Source of the DNA: Flavobacteriaceae bacterium
GTDB lineage: Bacteria; Bacteroidota; Bacteroidia; Flavobacteriales; Flavobacteriaceae
Length of the DNA stretch: 63,598 nucleotides
Reading direction: 5' to 3'
NCBI GenBank assembly: GCA_018623195.1
Contig: JAAZVY010000004.1
Location: forward strand, 1 to 63,598
In this document: in pieces, positions 25,009-34,560 of the stretch
Layout: each line of letters begins with the position of its first letter
Numbering within the stretch: the first letter of the stretch is position 1
Translations under genes and position numbers: made by a program
Notes under the pieces: model-generated
Told to the model about the DNA's origin: nothing
Database searches by the model: none
The model's input: the letters and a program-made list of their open reading frames with translations, nothing else

Positions 25009-26364
25009 ATGCATAAAGACAACATGGCCACTATCGAGACTTTTATGAACGAAGTCAAGGCCAGAAATGGACATGAACCTGAATTTATTCAAGCGGTTCA
25101 AGAAGTTGCCGAAACGGTACTTCCTTACATTGTGCAACACGATATCTATCATGGAAAAAACATCCTTCTAAGAATGGTAGAGCCTGAACGATTGATTTCT
25201 TTCAGAGTAGCTTGGGTGGATGATACGGGAGAAATTCATGTGAATAGAGGCTATCGTATTCAGATGAATTCAGCAATTGGCCCATACAAGGGCGGTCTTC
25301 GTTTTCACCCTACCGTAAATGCTAGTGTATTAAAGTTTCTTGCCTTTGAGCAAGTATTCAAGAACAGTTTAACCACGCTCCCAATGGGAGGAGCAAAAGG
25401 AGGTTCAGATTTTGATCCTAAAGGAAAGTCTGACGATGAGATTATGAGATTCTGTCATGCGTTTATGACAGAGCTTTGTCGTCATATTGGGCCAAATACC
25501 GATGTGCCTGCTGGAGATATCGGAGTTGGAGCCAGAGAGATTGGATTCTTATTCGGTGCCTACAAGAAAATTAGAAATGAGTTTACAGGCGTACTTACCG
25601 GCAAAGGACTGAGTTGGGGAGGCTCTCAGATTAGACCTGAGGCTACGGGTTACGGAACCGTCTATTTCGCTCAAAGCATGCTAGAGACTCGAGGAGATTC
25701 AGTGAATGGCAAATCGGTCGTTATCTCGGGTTCTGGAAACGTTGCACAATTTGCGGCAGAAAAGGTTCTTCAATTAGGCGGAAAGGTACTTACCCTATCT
25801 GATTCTGGCGGATACATTTATGATCCAGACGGTATTGATGCTGAGAAACTAGAGTTTGTAAAGGATCTTAAAAATGTGAAAAGAGGTCGAATAATGACCT
25901 ATATAAAGCACTATCCTAAGGCCTCTTACCACGAAGGCAAACGCCCATGGGAGGTTCCTTGTGAAATTGCACTCCCTTGCGCTACTCAAAACGAGTTAGA
26001 TGGGGCAGCCGCTGAGTTACTGGTGAAAAATGGCTTGATTGCGGTTTCAGAAGGAGCGAATATGCCTTCTACTCCAGAGGCGATTCATCACTTCCAGAAT
26101 CATAAGATCTTATTTGCTCCTGGTAAGGCATCTAATGCCGGAGGGGTTGCGACCTCGGGTCTTGAAATGTCACAGAACTCGCTGCGTATTAGTTGGACGC
26201 GTGAGGAAGTCGACAACCGTTTGAAGCACATTATGAAGGACATCCATGATGCCTGTACCACTTTTGGTATGGAAGAAGATGGATATTGTAATTATGTAAA
26301 AGGCGCGAACATTGCCGGATTTGTGAAGGTTGCTGACGCCATGCTTGCCCAAGGAGTTATTTAA
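25009..26364 (+). CDS. gdhA: Glutamate dehydrogenase
   Basis: Interconverts glutamate and 2-oxoglutarate plus ammonium; cytoplasmic hexamer, 451 residues. The substrate-binding region shows YKGGLRFHP, the catalytic Lys motif LPMGGAKGGSDFDPKGKSD and DVPAGDIGVG. The Rossmann region has VVISGSGNVAQFAAEKV near residue 235. Size and sequence match the NADP-dependent biosynthetic type. The start may be the first ATG or the one five codons on (MATIETF), which would match homologues equally well. recO follows after six bases. Confidence 0.96.
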   Translation: MHKDNMATIETFMNEVKARNGHEPEFIQAVQEVAETVLPYIVQHDIYHGKNILLRMVEPERLISFRVAWVDDTGEIHVNRGYRIQMNSAIGPYKGGLRFHPTVNASVLKFLAFEQVFKNSLTTLPMGGAKGGSDFDPKGKSDDEIMRFCHAFMTELCRHIGPNTDVPAGDIGVGAREIGFLFGAYKKIRNEFTGVLTGKGLSWGGSQIRPEATGYGTVYFAQSMLETRGDSVNGKSVVISGSGNVAQFAAEKVLQLGGKVLTLSDSGGYIYDPDGIDAEKLEFVKDLKNVKRGRIMTYIKHYPKASYHEGKRPWEVPCEIALPCATQNELDGAAAELLVKNGLIAVSEGANMPSTPEAIHHFQNHKILFAPGKASNAGGVATSGLEMSQNSLRISWTREEVDNRLKHIMKDIHDACTTFGMEEDGYCNYVKGANIAGFVKVADAMLAQGVI

Positions 26365-26370
26365 ATCAAT

Positions 26371-27102
26371 TTGGCAGAAACACCTTACATTCAAAGCTCG
26401 CTGGTCGTTTTAGGCAGTGTTAGGTATGGAGAGACCAGCCTCATTGTCAAGGCCTACACCCGCGAGCTTGGTATTCAATCTTATTTGGTTAGAGGAGTAT
26501 TAAAACCGAAAAAATCGGGTCTCCGATCTGCCTATTTTCAGCCGCTCAGTTTTTTAGATGCTGTGGTGACGCACAAGCCAAACTCAGATCGACTCGAAAC
26601 CATAAAAGAAGCCAAGCCGTTACAGGCTTTCTCTCAGATTCATTCTGATGTAGTGAAATCGAGTACCGCATTATTCTTAGCCGAACTATTCTCGGCTACC
26701 CTTATTGAACAACAGCAAGACTATGATTTGTTTGATTTTATCATTGGCTGTTTAGAGGTCTTAGAAAGTGAAAAAAGCTTTCCGAATTATCTGATCGTCG
26801 TGCTTCTGGGTCTTTCAAAACACTTAGGGATTTATCCCGATTCATCACTTTCGAGTGGATCGCTTTTTGACCCTGCCACCGGTCAATTTCAAGCCGAAAC
26901 TTCGAGATATTCTTTATCTGCGGTTGCCTCAATGACGCTCAATGAAATTCTAGGCATGAATTTTGATGAAACCATGCGGACAACAATAGATAAAAAAACC
27001 AGAGGAGAACTTCTAGAAGGATTAGTTCGGTACTACGACTTTCAATTAGATGGCTTTCGTAGACCAAAATCGCTAGAGGTGATTCGAGGGTTGTTTGGAT
27101 GA
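26371..27102 (+). CDS. recO: DNA repair protein RecO
   Basis: Recombination mediator that loads RecA with RecR, 243 residues. The N-terminal OB fold carries the family start QSSLVVLGSVRYGETSLIVK and the YTRELGIQSYLVRGVLKPK segment. The helical C-terminal part lacks the zinc-binding cysteines found in some RecO proteins. The start is TTG: no ATG precedes the conserved strand, and the family N-terminus begins at once. Its TGA overlaps the following ATG. Confidence 0.9.
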   Translation: MAETPYIQSSLVVLGSVRYGETSLIVKAYTRELGIQSYLVRGVLKPKKSGLRSAYFQPLSFLDAVVTHKPNSDRLETIKEAKPLQAFSQIHSDVVKSSTALFLAELFSATLIEQQQDYDLFDFIIGCLEVLESEKSFPNYLIVVLLGLSKHLGIYPDSSLSSGSLFDPATGQFQAETSRYSLSAVASMTLNEILGMNFDETMRTTIDKKTRGELLEGLVRYYDFQLDGFRRPKSLEVIRGLFG

Positions 27103-29489
27103 AACGCCTCTTATTATTTTTCTTGATCACCTTATTTCCTAAGGTGTTATTCGCTCAGCTCGTAACGGTTCAAGACTCGAGTACAAAGACCGTTTTATCT
27201 GGGGTCAGTGTATATAATAAAAGCCATTCTACGTTTACCCAAACTGACCTCAATGGAACCTTCGACTCAGGATTATTCGATGATAAAGACCTAATCATTT
27301 TCAGATTGATGGGCTACGAATTGCTATCAATCAGTAAACAGAATATTCAATCTGACACCCTTTATTTAACTCCGAAGGTTGAAGGTCTAAGTGAAATCGT
27401 TGTCTCGGCATCTAAATTTAGACAAGATATTAGAAGACTTCCTGTTCGAGTAAGACGAATCGATGCAGATGATATTTCGATGATGCAGCCACAAACCACT
27501 GCAGACTTACTTTCACGAACGGGCTCTGTTTACGTTCAAAAAAGTCAACTAGGGGGAGGTAGTCCTATGATTCGAGGTTTTGCTACCAACAGGGTGTTAA
27601 TTACGGTAGATGGCATTCGAATGAACAATGCTATTTTCAGAGGGGGGAATATACAGAATGTGATTTCTATAGACCCTTATGTTATCGAATCTTCAGAGCT
27701 AATCTTCGGTCCTGGCACCGTTATTTCTGGCAGCGACGCCATCGGTGGTGTGATGAATTTTAATACTCGAAGACTCCCCTTTGCCAAGCCAGATAGTCTA
27801 ATTGACAAGACCGACCTAGCTTTCAGATCTTCTACCGCTACGAAAGAAAGAACCTACCATGTTGGTCACATGCAGAGTTCAGGTAATTGGACGGGTTACG
27901 TCAGTTTCTCTAGGATGAATTTAGGCGACCTCACCATGGGTAGATATGGCCCAGAATCTTACTTAAGAGAGCAATACGTTCGCTCGAGCCCAGGGGAGGA
28001 TGTAGTGGTTTTCAGCGATAATCCCGAGCGACAAAGAGGAACCGCATTTTCTTCGACCTACTTTACTGCAAAGGCAGAGCATCTCATTTCGAATAATTGG
28101 GAACAACGAATGGGACTGTTTTATAGCACAACTTCAGATTATGGTCGATACGATCGATTGCTGCGACCAAAGGGAGACGGTTTTCGATCGGCAGAATGGT
28201 TTTATGGTCCTCAGCGTTGGCTGATGACTTATTGGAATCCGAGGTACGCTAGTGATCACTCTGCACATCAATTCTCGATTGCCTATCAATCTTTCGAAGA
28301 GTCTCGAAATGATCGAGATTTTAATAGTGAGATTCGAAACACTGCGATTGAAAAGGTCGGAGTACTCAACCTTTCCTACGATAGTCAATATGAAATTTCA
28401 GAGCAGTTGATCGCCCGCGGAGGAGGATCTCTTGACTTAAACAAGGTAAACTCAGAGGCCTATTCGCTCAATCTCATTTCTGACGAGAGAGGAATTCTTA
28501 ACTCTCGTTATCCCGATGGCGCAACTTGGAATGCTGCAGGTGTTTATTTTTCTACGGAGTATAAACCGTCTAAACCACTCGTTCTTAATCTAGGTATTCG
28601 TTGGAATCAGGTGAGTTCTAAAACCGACTATAGAACGAATCCATTCACAGAGGTTTTTGGGATTCAAAAATTGAAGAATAGTGCTTTTACTTATGGTTTA
28701 GGAGGGGTCTATCGATTCGATCGATTTACCTCAATGCGTTTCAATTTATCCACTGCATTTAGAGCGCCTAACATCGATGATCTTGCTAAGGTTTTTGATT
28801 CTGAGCCTGGGTCGGTAGTAATCCCTAACCCAGACTTGAAACCAGAATATGCTCAGACTATTGAGCTAGGTATTCGAAAACGGTTTGATCGTTCGTTTAT
28901 GATTGATGCGGCTGTTTATTATTCGACTCTTGATGATGCCTTGATTCGACGCAATACCACTTTTAATGGCCAAAGTCAGCTTTTGTTTAGAGATGAGCTT
29001 AGTCAACTTCAGTCGATTCAAAATGCGGCTTCTGCTGAGGTGGCTGGTATCGAATGGAGCATTTTTGGTTATTTGAGCAGAAAACTGAGTTACCGATTTT
29101 TAGGAACCTATACCCGTGGAGAAGAAATTGACGATACAGGTGCGTCTAACCCATTGCGTCATGCACCACCCTTTTTCAGCAATTCTCAATTGCGCTATGT
29201 GAATGGTTCTTTTCAGTTGATCCTAGAATCAGAATACAACGCCGAGGTGTCTGCTGAAGATCTTCCGATTTCTGAATCGTCTAAGGCGTATATGTACGCA
29301 CTTGATTCGAATGGAAACCCTTATAGCCCAAGCTGGCATGCGGTTCATTTAAGATTGCGTCAGCAATGGAAGCGTTGGCAGTGTTCGGTTGCAATAGAAA
29401 ATATCTTCGATCGTCGCTATCGTCCTTTTGCCTCTGGGATTAGTGCCCCAGGCAGACAGTTGGTTGTAGCGTTTCAAACTATCCGCTAG
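27099..29489 (+). CDS. TonB-dependent receptor (haem/siderophore type)
   Basis: Outer-membrane gated transporter of 796 residues. A signal peptide (MKRLLLFFLITLFPKVLFAQ) leads into a short carboxypeptidase-regulatory-like domain (residues 22-90). The plug begins at SEIVVSASKFRQDIRRLPV and includes SPMIRGFATNRVLITVDGIR and GTVISGSDAIGGVMNF, typical of haemin and ferric-siderophore receptors. The C-terminal barrel ends in VAIENIFDRRYRPFASG. The last residue is Arg rather than the usual aromatic residue. Coupled to recO by an ATGA overlap, a pairing seen in other flavobacteria. The ligand is not determined. Confidence 0.92.
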   Translation: MKRLLLFFLITLFPKVLFAQLVTVQDSSTKTVLSGVSVYNKSHSTFTQTDLNGTFDSGLFDDKDLIIFRLMGYELLSISKQNIQSDTLYLTPKVEGLSEIVVSASKFRQDIRRLPVRVRRIDADDISMMQPQTTADLLSRTGSVYVQKSQLGGGSPMIRGFATNRVLITVDGIRMNNAIFRGGNIQNVISIDPYVIESSELIFGPGTVISGSDAIGGVMNFNTRRLPFAKPDSLIDKTDLAFRSSTATKERTYHVGHMQSSGNWTGYVSFSRMNLGDLTMGRYGPESYLREQYVRSSPGEDVVVFSDNPERQRGTAFSSTYFTAKAEHLISNNWEQRMGLFYSTTSDYGRYDRLLRPKGDGFRSAEWFYGPQRWLMTYWNPRYASDHSAHQFSIAYQSFEESRNDRDFNSEIRNTAIEKVGVLNLSYDSQYEISEQLIARGGGSLDLNKVNSEAYSLNLISDERGILNSRYPDGATWNAAGVYFSTEYKPSKPLVLNLGIRWNQVSSKTDYRTNPFTEVFGIQKLKNSAFTYGLGGVYRFDRFTSMRFNLSTAFRAPNIDDLAKVFDSEPGSVVIPNPDLKPEYAQTIELGIRKRFDRSFMIDAAVYYSTLDDALIRRNTTFNGQSQLLFRDELSQLQSIQNAASAEVAGIEWSIFGYLSRKLSYRFLGTYTRGEEIDDTGASNPLRHAPPFFSNSQLRYVNGSFQLILESEYNAEVSAEDLPISESSKAYMYALDSNGNPYSPSWHAVHLRLRQQWKRWQCSVAIENIFDRRYRPFASGISAPGRQLVVAFQTIR

Positions 29490-29516
29490 AGGTTACCAAT
29501 TTGTGACTCAATTCCT

Positions 29517-29524
29517 TACTTTTG
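29517..29524 (+). promoter_or_regulatory. Promoter -7 box for ileS
   Basis: TACTTTTG matches TAnnTTTG exactly, 25 bases before the GTG start of ileS. No well-spaced -33 element was found. Confidence 0.45.
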
Positions 29525-29549
29525 CTTTCTTTAAAAAGAAGCGGCCAAG

Positions 29550-32500
29550 GTGAGTAGTAAATTTAACGAATACAAGCAGTTAGACCTTAGTAAAATAGGT
29601 GAAGAAGTTCTTTCGTATTGGAAGTCAGAGGCTATTTTTGAGAAAAGCATTTCTGAACGAGAAGGAGCAGAAAGCTATGTCTTTTTTGAAGGGCCTCCCT
29701 CAGCCAATGGGATGCCTGGTATTCACCACGTAATGGCCCGTACTATCAAGGATATCTATCCTCGATATAAAACGATGAAAGGCTTTCAAGTGAAGCGAAA
29801 AGCAGGATGGGACACCCATGGCTTGCCGGTCGAGTTAGGAGTTGAGAAAGAGCTAGGTATCACTAAGGAGGCTATCGGCAAGACGATTAGTATCGCTGAG
29901 TATAACGAGGCATGTAAGCGTGCGGTAATGAAGTATACCGACGTTTGGAATTCGCTTACGGAACAGATCGGATACTGGGTGGATATGCAAGATCCATACA
30001 TCACTTATACTCCCAAATACATGGAGTCTGTATGGTGGCTACTCAAACAGATTTATGATAAAGGTCTTCTTTACAAAGGCTATACGATACAACCTTATTC
30101 GCCTAAAGCAGGAACAGGCTTAAGTTCACACGAGCTCAATCAGCCCGGTACCTACCAGGATGTGACTGACACGACAATTACTGCTCAGTTTAAGGCTATT
30201 AAAGAAACCTTACCAGAAAATATCCTGTCACTTTCAAAGGAGACAGTTTATTTCTTGGCATGGACAACTACTCCTTGGACACTACCTTCAAACACAGCGC
30301 TTACCGTTGGCCCAAAGATTAGTTATTCGCTGATTAGAACGTTCAATCAATATACGTTTGAACCGTTAGAAGTAGTCATCGCCGATGCGCTTATTGAAAA
30401 GCAGTTCGGAAAAAAATACGAGCGAGTTAACGAAGAAGGTGAACTTTCAGCCTATGATTCTGGAGCCAAGAAAATCCCTTATTTGGTGCTTGGAAACTGC
30501 ACAGGTAAAGACCTAGAAAATGCTCGTTATGAGCAGCTTCTTGACTATGTGCTACCTTATGATGCTCCTGAAAACGCTTTCAGAGTAATCCTCGGAGATT
30601 TCGTGACCACTGAGGATGGTACGGGTATCGTTCATACCGCACCAACTTTTGGTGCCGATGATGCCAATGCGGCACGTGCGGCAAACCCACCAGTTCCCGC
30701 AATGCTGGTTCAAGATGAAAATGGAAATCTAGTACCGCTAGTTGACCTTGAAGGTAAATTTAGACCTGAGGTTGGGCCTTATGCGGGTAAATATGTGAAG
30801 AATGCCTACTACGATGTCGAGCCTGAGAAATCGGTAGATGTTGAAATTGCTATTCAACTGAAAACCGAGAATAAGGCTTTTAAAGTAGAGAAGTACGTCC
30901 ACTCTTATCCGAACTGTTGGAGAACGGATAAACCGATCTTATACTATCCACTCGATTCGTGGTTTATCAAAGCAACTGCGGTTAAGGATCGTATGTATGA
31001 GCTGAACCAGGAAATCAACTGGAAACCAAAAGCGACTGGTACAGGGCGTTTCGGAAATTGGCTTGCCAATGCCAATGACTGGAACTTGTCTCGATCTCGA
31101 TACTGGGGAATTCCCCTTCCTATTTGGAGAACCGAAGACGGATCAGAGGAACGAATAATAGGTTCTGTAGCTGAACTGAAAGAGGCGATTGCCGAATCAG
31201 TGAGTGCAGGACTCATGAAAGAAAACCCATTTGCTTCTTTTGACCCGACAGATATGAGCGAAGCGAATTACGCTCAGATCGATCTGCATAAACACGTCGT
31301 GGATACCATCGTACTTTGCTCATCGAGTGGTGCTCCTATGCATCGTGAGTCTGACCTCATTGATGTATGGTTCGATAGTGGTTCGATGCCTTATGCTCAG
31401 TGGCACTATCCGTTTGAGAATAAGGAATTAGTGGATAATGAAGTTGCTTATCCGGCAGATTTCATCGCCGAAGGAGTAGATCAGACCAGAGGATGGTTCT
31501 ATACTCTACACGCTATTTCAACCCTAGTGTTCGATAAAATTGCCTACAAAAACGTGGTTTCGAACGGATTAGTACTCGACAAGAACGGTAAAAAAATGTC
31601 GAAGCGCTTAGGAAATGCCATCGATCCTTTCGAAACGATCAAAGAGTATGGGCCGGATGCAACACGTTGGTACATGATCAACAATGCCAACCCTTGGGAT
31701 AACCTCAAGTTTGATCTTGAAGGAGTCGCCGAGGTTAAGCGCAAATTTTTCGGAACCCTATACAACACCTATTCTTTCTTTGCGCTTTATGCGAACATTG
31801 ATGGTTTTACAGGTCAAGAGGAACAAATTTCTGTTTCTGATCGTCCCGAACTCGATCGCTGGATCCTTTCTGAATTAAATACCTTAATCAAGGAGGTAGA
31901 CCAGTGCTATGAACAGTATGATGCTACCCGTGCTACTCGACTCATTTCTGATTTTGTTCAAGAGAATCTGAGTAACTGGTATGTTCGTCTAGGTCGCCGC
32001 CGCTTCTGGAAGGGCTCTTTTGGTGATGACAAACTAGCCGCTTACCAAACGCTTTCACACGTATTAAAAACAACCGCTCAGCTTATTGCTCCGGTTGCTC
32101 CCTTCTTCGCAGAGAGGCTTTATCGCGATTTAAATGGAGCAGAAAGCGTGCATCTTTCTCTTTTCCCAACCGCTGATACAGCCCTTATCGATAAAACCTT
32201 AGAGGAAAAAATGCAACTCGCACAAAAAGTGAGCTCGCTCGTTCTATCGATTCGTCAAAAGGAGAAGATAAAGGTTCGTCAACCGCTTCAGAGAGTGATG
32301 ATTCCCGTAAGTAAAACCGTTTCTAAGGAGGCGCTTTTAGCAGTTTCTGAACTGATTCGCTCAGAGGTTAATGTGAAAGAGGTAAGCCTACTTGAGGACG
32401 CCTCAGACATACTCGTTAAAGAAATCAAGCCAAACTTTAAAACTTTAGGGCCAAAGTATGGTCCAAAGATGAAACAAGTTGCAGCCTCGATTACTTCTTT

Positions 32501-32936
32501 AAACCAAGAGCAAATTCAACAGTTTGAACAAGAAGAGACCTTTGCGATTTGGCTTGAAGATTCTACTATTGAGCTGTCATTAGAAGACGTCTTTATTACC
32601 AATAAAGACATCGAAGGATGGCTAGTTGCTTCACACGGAGCGCTAACGGTAGCTCTCGACATCACGTTGAATGATACTTTAATCAACGAAGGGATTGCTC
32701 GTGAACTTGTCAATCGAATTCAAAATCTGAGAAAGGATTCTGGACTTGAAGTAACAGATAAAATTTTACTTTATATTGGGGCCACAGATAAAGTCAATCA
32801 GGCGGTTTCTTCAAATCGCGACTACTTAATGCAAGAGACGCTTTGCGAGCAACTTGAATTGGTAGAAGGACTGGAGAAAGGAATTGCTGTTAGCTTTGAC
32901 GATATCGTAACGCAACTATATTTAGAGAAAAAATAG
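29550..32936 (+). CDS. ileS: Isoleucyl-tRNA synthetase, type 2 with GXHH motif
   Basis: Charges tRNA-Ile; 1128 residues, the length of the eukaryote-like IleRS2 group rather than IleRS1 (about 940). The start is GTG. The class I signature, normally HXGH, reads GIHH at residues 57-60 within ANGMPGIHHVMAR. The editing domain is present (YFLAWTTTPWTLPSNTAL), and the second signature is KKMSKRLGN. The C-terminal anticodon-binding and DUF5915 regions cover residues 750-1128. GXHH-bearing IleRS2 enzymes are known in other bacteria and are linked to strong mupirocin resistance; that property is inferred here. Confidence 0.97.
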   Translation: MSSKFNEYKQLDLSKIGEEVLSYWKSEAIFEKSISEREGAESYVFFEGPPSANGMPGIHHVMARTIKDIYPRYKTMKGFQVKRKAGWDTHGLPVELGVEKELGITKEAIGKTISIAEYNEACKRAVMKYTDVWNSLTEQIGYWVDMQDPYITYTPKYMESVWWLLKQIYDKGLLYKGYTIQPYSPKAGTGLSSHELNQPGTYQDVTDTTITAQFKAIKETLPENILSLSKETVYFLAWTTTPWTLPSNTALTVGPKISYSLIRTFNQYTFEPLEVVIADALIEKQFGKKYERVNEEGELSAYDSGAKKIPYLVLGNCTGKDLENARYEQLLDYVLPYDAPENAFRVILGDFVTTEDGTGIVHTAPTFGADDANAARAANPPVPAMLVQDENGNLVPLVDLEGKFRPEVGPYAGKYVKNAYYDVEPEKSVDVEIAIQLKTENKAFKVEKYVHSYPNCWRTDKPILYYPLDSWFIKATAVKDRMYELNQEINWKPKATGTGRFGNWLANANDWNLSRSRYWGIPLPIWRTEDGSEERIIGSVAELKEAIAESVSAGLMKENPFASFDPTDMSEANYAQIDLHKHVVDTIVLCSSSGAPMHRESDLIDVWFDSGSMPYAQWHYPFENKELVDNEVAYPADFIAEGVDQTRGWFYTLHAISTLVFDKIAYKNVVSNGLVLDKNGKKMSKRLGNAIDPFETIKEYGPDATRWYMINNANPWDNLKFDLEGVAEVKRKFFGTLYNTYSFFALYANIDGFTGQEEQISVSDRPELDRWILSELNTLIKEVDQCYEQYDATRATRLISDFVQENLSNWYVRLGRRRFWKGSFGDDKLAAYQTLSHVLKTTAQLIAPVAPFFAERLYRDLNGAESVHLSLFPTADTALIDKTLEEKMQLAQKVSSLVLSIRQKEKIKVRQPLQRVMIPVSKTVSKEALLAVSELIRSEVNVKEVSLLEDASDILVKEIKPNFKTLGPKYGPKMKQVAASITSLNQEQIQQFEQEETFAIWLEDSTIELSLEDVFITNKDIEGWLVASHGALTVALDITLNDTLINEGIARELVNRIQNLRKDSGLEVTDKILLYIGATDKVNQAVSSNRDYLMQETLCEQLELVEGLEKGIAVSFDDIVTQLYLEKK

Positions 32937-32942
32937 AATCTT

Positions 32943-33320
32943 ATGTCAGAAGTAGTAAGATATTCAGATGCAGACCTTAAAGAGTTCAAAGCACTGATTG
33001 AAGAAAAGATTGTAAAGGCAAAGGAAGATCTTGACCTAATTAAAAGTGCCTATATGAATGACCTGAATAACGGTACTGATGATACCTCCCCTACGTTTAA
33101 GGCATTTGAAGAAGGCTCTGAGACTATGAGTAAAGAGGCCAATACCCAACTCGCTTTGCGTCAAGAAAAATTTATCCGAGACCTTAAGAATGCACTGGTA
33201 AGAATTGAAAATAAGTCTTACGGAGTGTGTAGAGTAACAGGCAAACTAATTGCCAAAGAGCGATTGAAGCTCGTTCCGCATGCAACCTTGAGCATTGAAG
33301 CCAAGAAGATGCAGCGCTAG
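32943..33320 (+). CDS. DksA/TraR-like protein lacking the zinc finger cysteines
   Basis: Protein of 125 residues with an N-terminal coiled coil (LKEFKALIEEKIVKAKEDLDL and the following helix) and a C-terminal DksA-type globular end. Where DksA has four zinc-binding cysteines, this one has only the first, in SYGVCRVTGKLIAKERL; the second pair is replaced in LVPHATLSIEAKK. Such degenerate forms are common in Flavobacteria. It likely binds RNA polymerase through the secondary channel and modulates transcription (family inference). It lies six bases after ileS. Confidence 0.85.
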   Translation: MSEVVRYSDADLKEFKALIEEKIVKAKEDLDLIKSAYMNDLNNGTDDTSPTFKAFEEGSETMSKEANTQLALRQEKFIRDLKNALVRIENKSYGVCRVTGKLIAKERLKLVPHATLSIEAKKMQR

Positions 33321-33937
33321 TGAAAATTAAGGGACTTCTGCTGCTTATCTTGGTGCAAGGGTCAATCCTAGCCCAATCTAAATGGGAAAAAAAGATTGAC
33401 GCCTCTGAGGTACATTCGCTTTCTATTGAACTGGGGTTTATTCAAAACTTGACGGTTTCTACGGGTAATTCTGATCAGTATGTCATTAAGACCACTAGCG
33501 AAGGTGAATATAGAGATCAAGTGATGCTAGTGTCTAAAGAGGTTGATCATTGGCTTGAAATTTATCCGCAATGGGCGCCTTCGTTTATAGCGCCCAATGA
33601 TAAGCTCAGTGCACATAAAGTTCGTGCTTTAAATCTTGAACTTATTGTCCCTAAAGGAAAGACTCTTGAAATTCGAGGAGAGCAGGCAGTGGTATCTGTA
33701 TTAGGAGAGTATAAAGAAGTTGTTTTGCGCTTGGGATCAGGAAGGGTGAATTTAGAATACTCCTCTGAAGAAAGCGATATTCGAACCGATTCTGCAGATG
33801 TTTTCTTATCGGTTCCTCATGGAGATATTCAGGCGTCTAGCGTTGAAGGAAAAGTGATAGGAAGTATTCCTTACAATACAAGATTTCATTATAAGTTAGC
33901 TTCAGAAAAGGGGTCAATCTATTTAAATAAAGCCTAA
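33320..33937 (+). CDS. Secreted beta-rich protein, DUF4097-like
   Basis: Protein of 205 residues that begins with a signal peptide (MKIKGLLLLILVQGSILAQ) and then shows repeated short beta-strands, such as VHSLSIELGFIQNLTV, VRALNLELIVPKGKTLEI, VVLRLGSGRVNLEY and GDIQASSVEGKVIG. This pattern suggests a beta-helix-like head of the DUF4097 type. The start is GTG, overlapping the previous TAG by one base, and its stop overlaps the lspA start as TAATG. Function unknown; a periplasmic or surface location is likely. Confidence 0.7.
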   Translation: MKIKGLLLLILVQGSILAQSKWEKKIDASEVHSLSIELGFIQNLTVSTGNSDQYVIKTTSEGEYRDQVMLVSKEVDHWLEIYPQWAPSFIAPNDKLSAHKVRALNLELIVPKGKTLEIRGEQAVVSVLGEYKEVVLRLGSGRVNLEYSSEESDIRTDSADVFLSVPHGDIQASSVEGKVIGSIPYNTRFHYKLASEKGSIYLNKA

Positions 33938-34560
33938 TGAATTTAAAGAAAACCATTCTTCTCGCTGTTGTTATACTCGTACTTGATCAGTGGTCGAAGA
34001 TTTTTATAAAAACCCATTTCACCTATCAAGAGGAGATCGAGGTATTCAGTTGGTTTAAGATTTTCTTTATTGAAAATAGAGGTGCCGCCTGGGGTACTCA
34101 GCTGAGTGACTTTCTTCCTATCAGTGAACGTAGCGCTAAATTTGGATTGACCTTATTTCGGCTTTTCGCTATCGTAGGAATAGCCATTTGGGGTTATCGT
34201 TCGGCTCTTAAAAAAGCACCTTCGCTACTACTTATCGCTATAGCTCTAATATTCTCTGGAGCCTTGGGTAATATTATTGACTCGGTATTTTATGGGAAGT
34301 TATTTACAGTCAGCACGCCTTACTCAGTGGCAACCTTCGCCTGGGAGTCTTCGATCGGAGGTTATGACCACTTCTTCTATGGACGCGTAGTAGACATGCT
34401 TTATTTTCCCTTAATTGACACGACTTGGCCAGACTGGGTTCCCTTTTTCGGATCAAAACCTTTACGGTTTTTTCAGCCCGTATTCAACATAGCCGATAGT
34501 GCAATTAGCGTAGGAGTTTTTATTCTTCTTGCTTTTAATAAAAGAGTCTTTCCTAACTAA
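33937..34560 (+). CDS. lspA: Lipoprotein signal peptidase
   Basis: Inner-membrane aspartyl peptidase that removes signal peptides from prolipoproteins, 207 residues with four membrane helices. The motifs of the family are IENRGAAWGT, the first catalytic Asp in GNIIDSVFYG, VVDMLYFPL and the second Asp in FNIADSAISVG. A longer loop between the second and third conserved blocks than in E. coli is normal for Bacteroidetes. The window encodes several lipoproteins that would need it. The 3' end overlaps the convergent cyclo-ligase gene by eight bases. Confidence 0.95.
   Translation: MNLKKTILLAVVILVLDQWSKIFIKTHFTYQEEIEVFSWFKIFFIENRGAAWGTQLSDFLPISERSAKFGLTLFRLFAIVGIAIWGYRSALKKAPSLLLIAIALIFSGALGNIIDSVFYGKLFTVSTPYSVATFAWESSIGGYDHFFYGRVVDMLYFPLIDTTWPDWVPFFGSKPLRFFQPVFNIADSAISVGVFILLAFNKRVFPN

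Noticed and set aside
24873-25058. N-terminal extension of the arsC-like gene by 62 codons.
   Set aside because: It overlaps the divergent gdhA start and both promoter boxes; the thioredoxin-fold strand starts at MKQIYHL.
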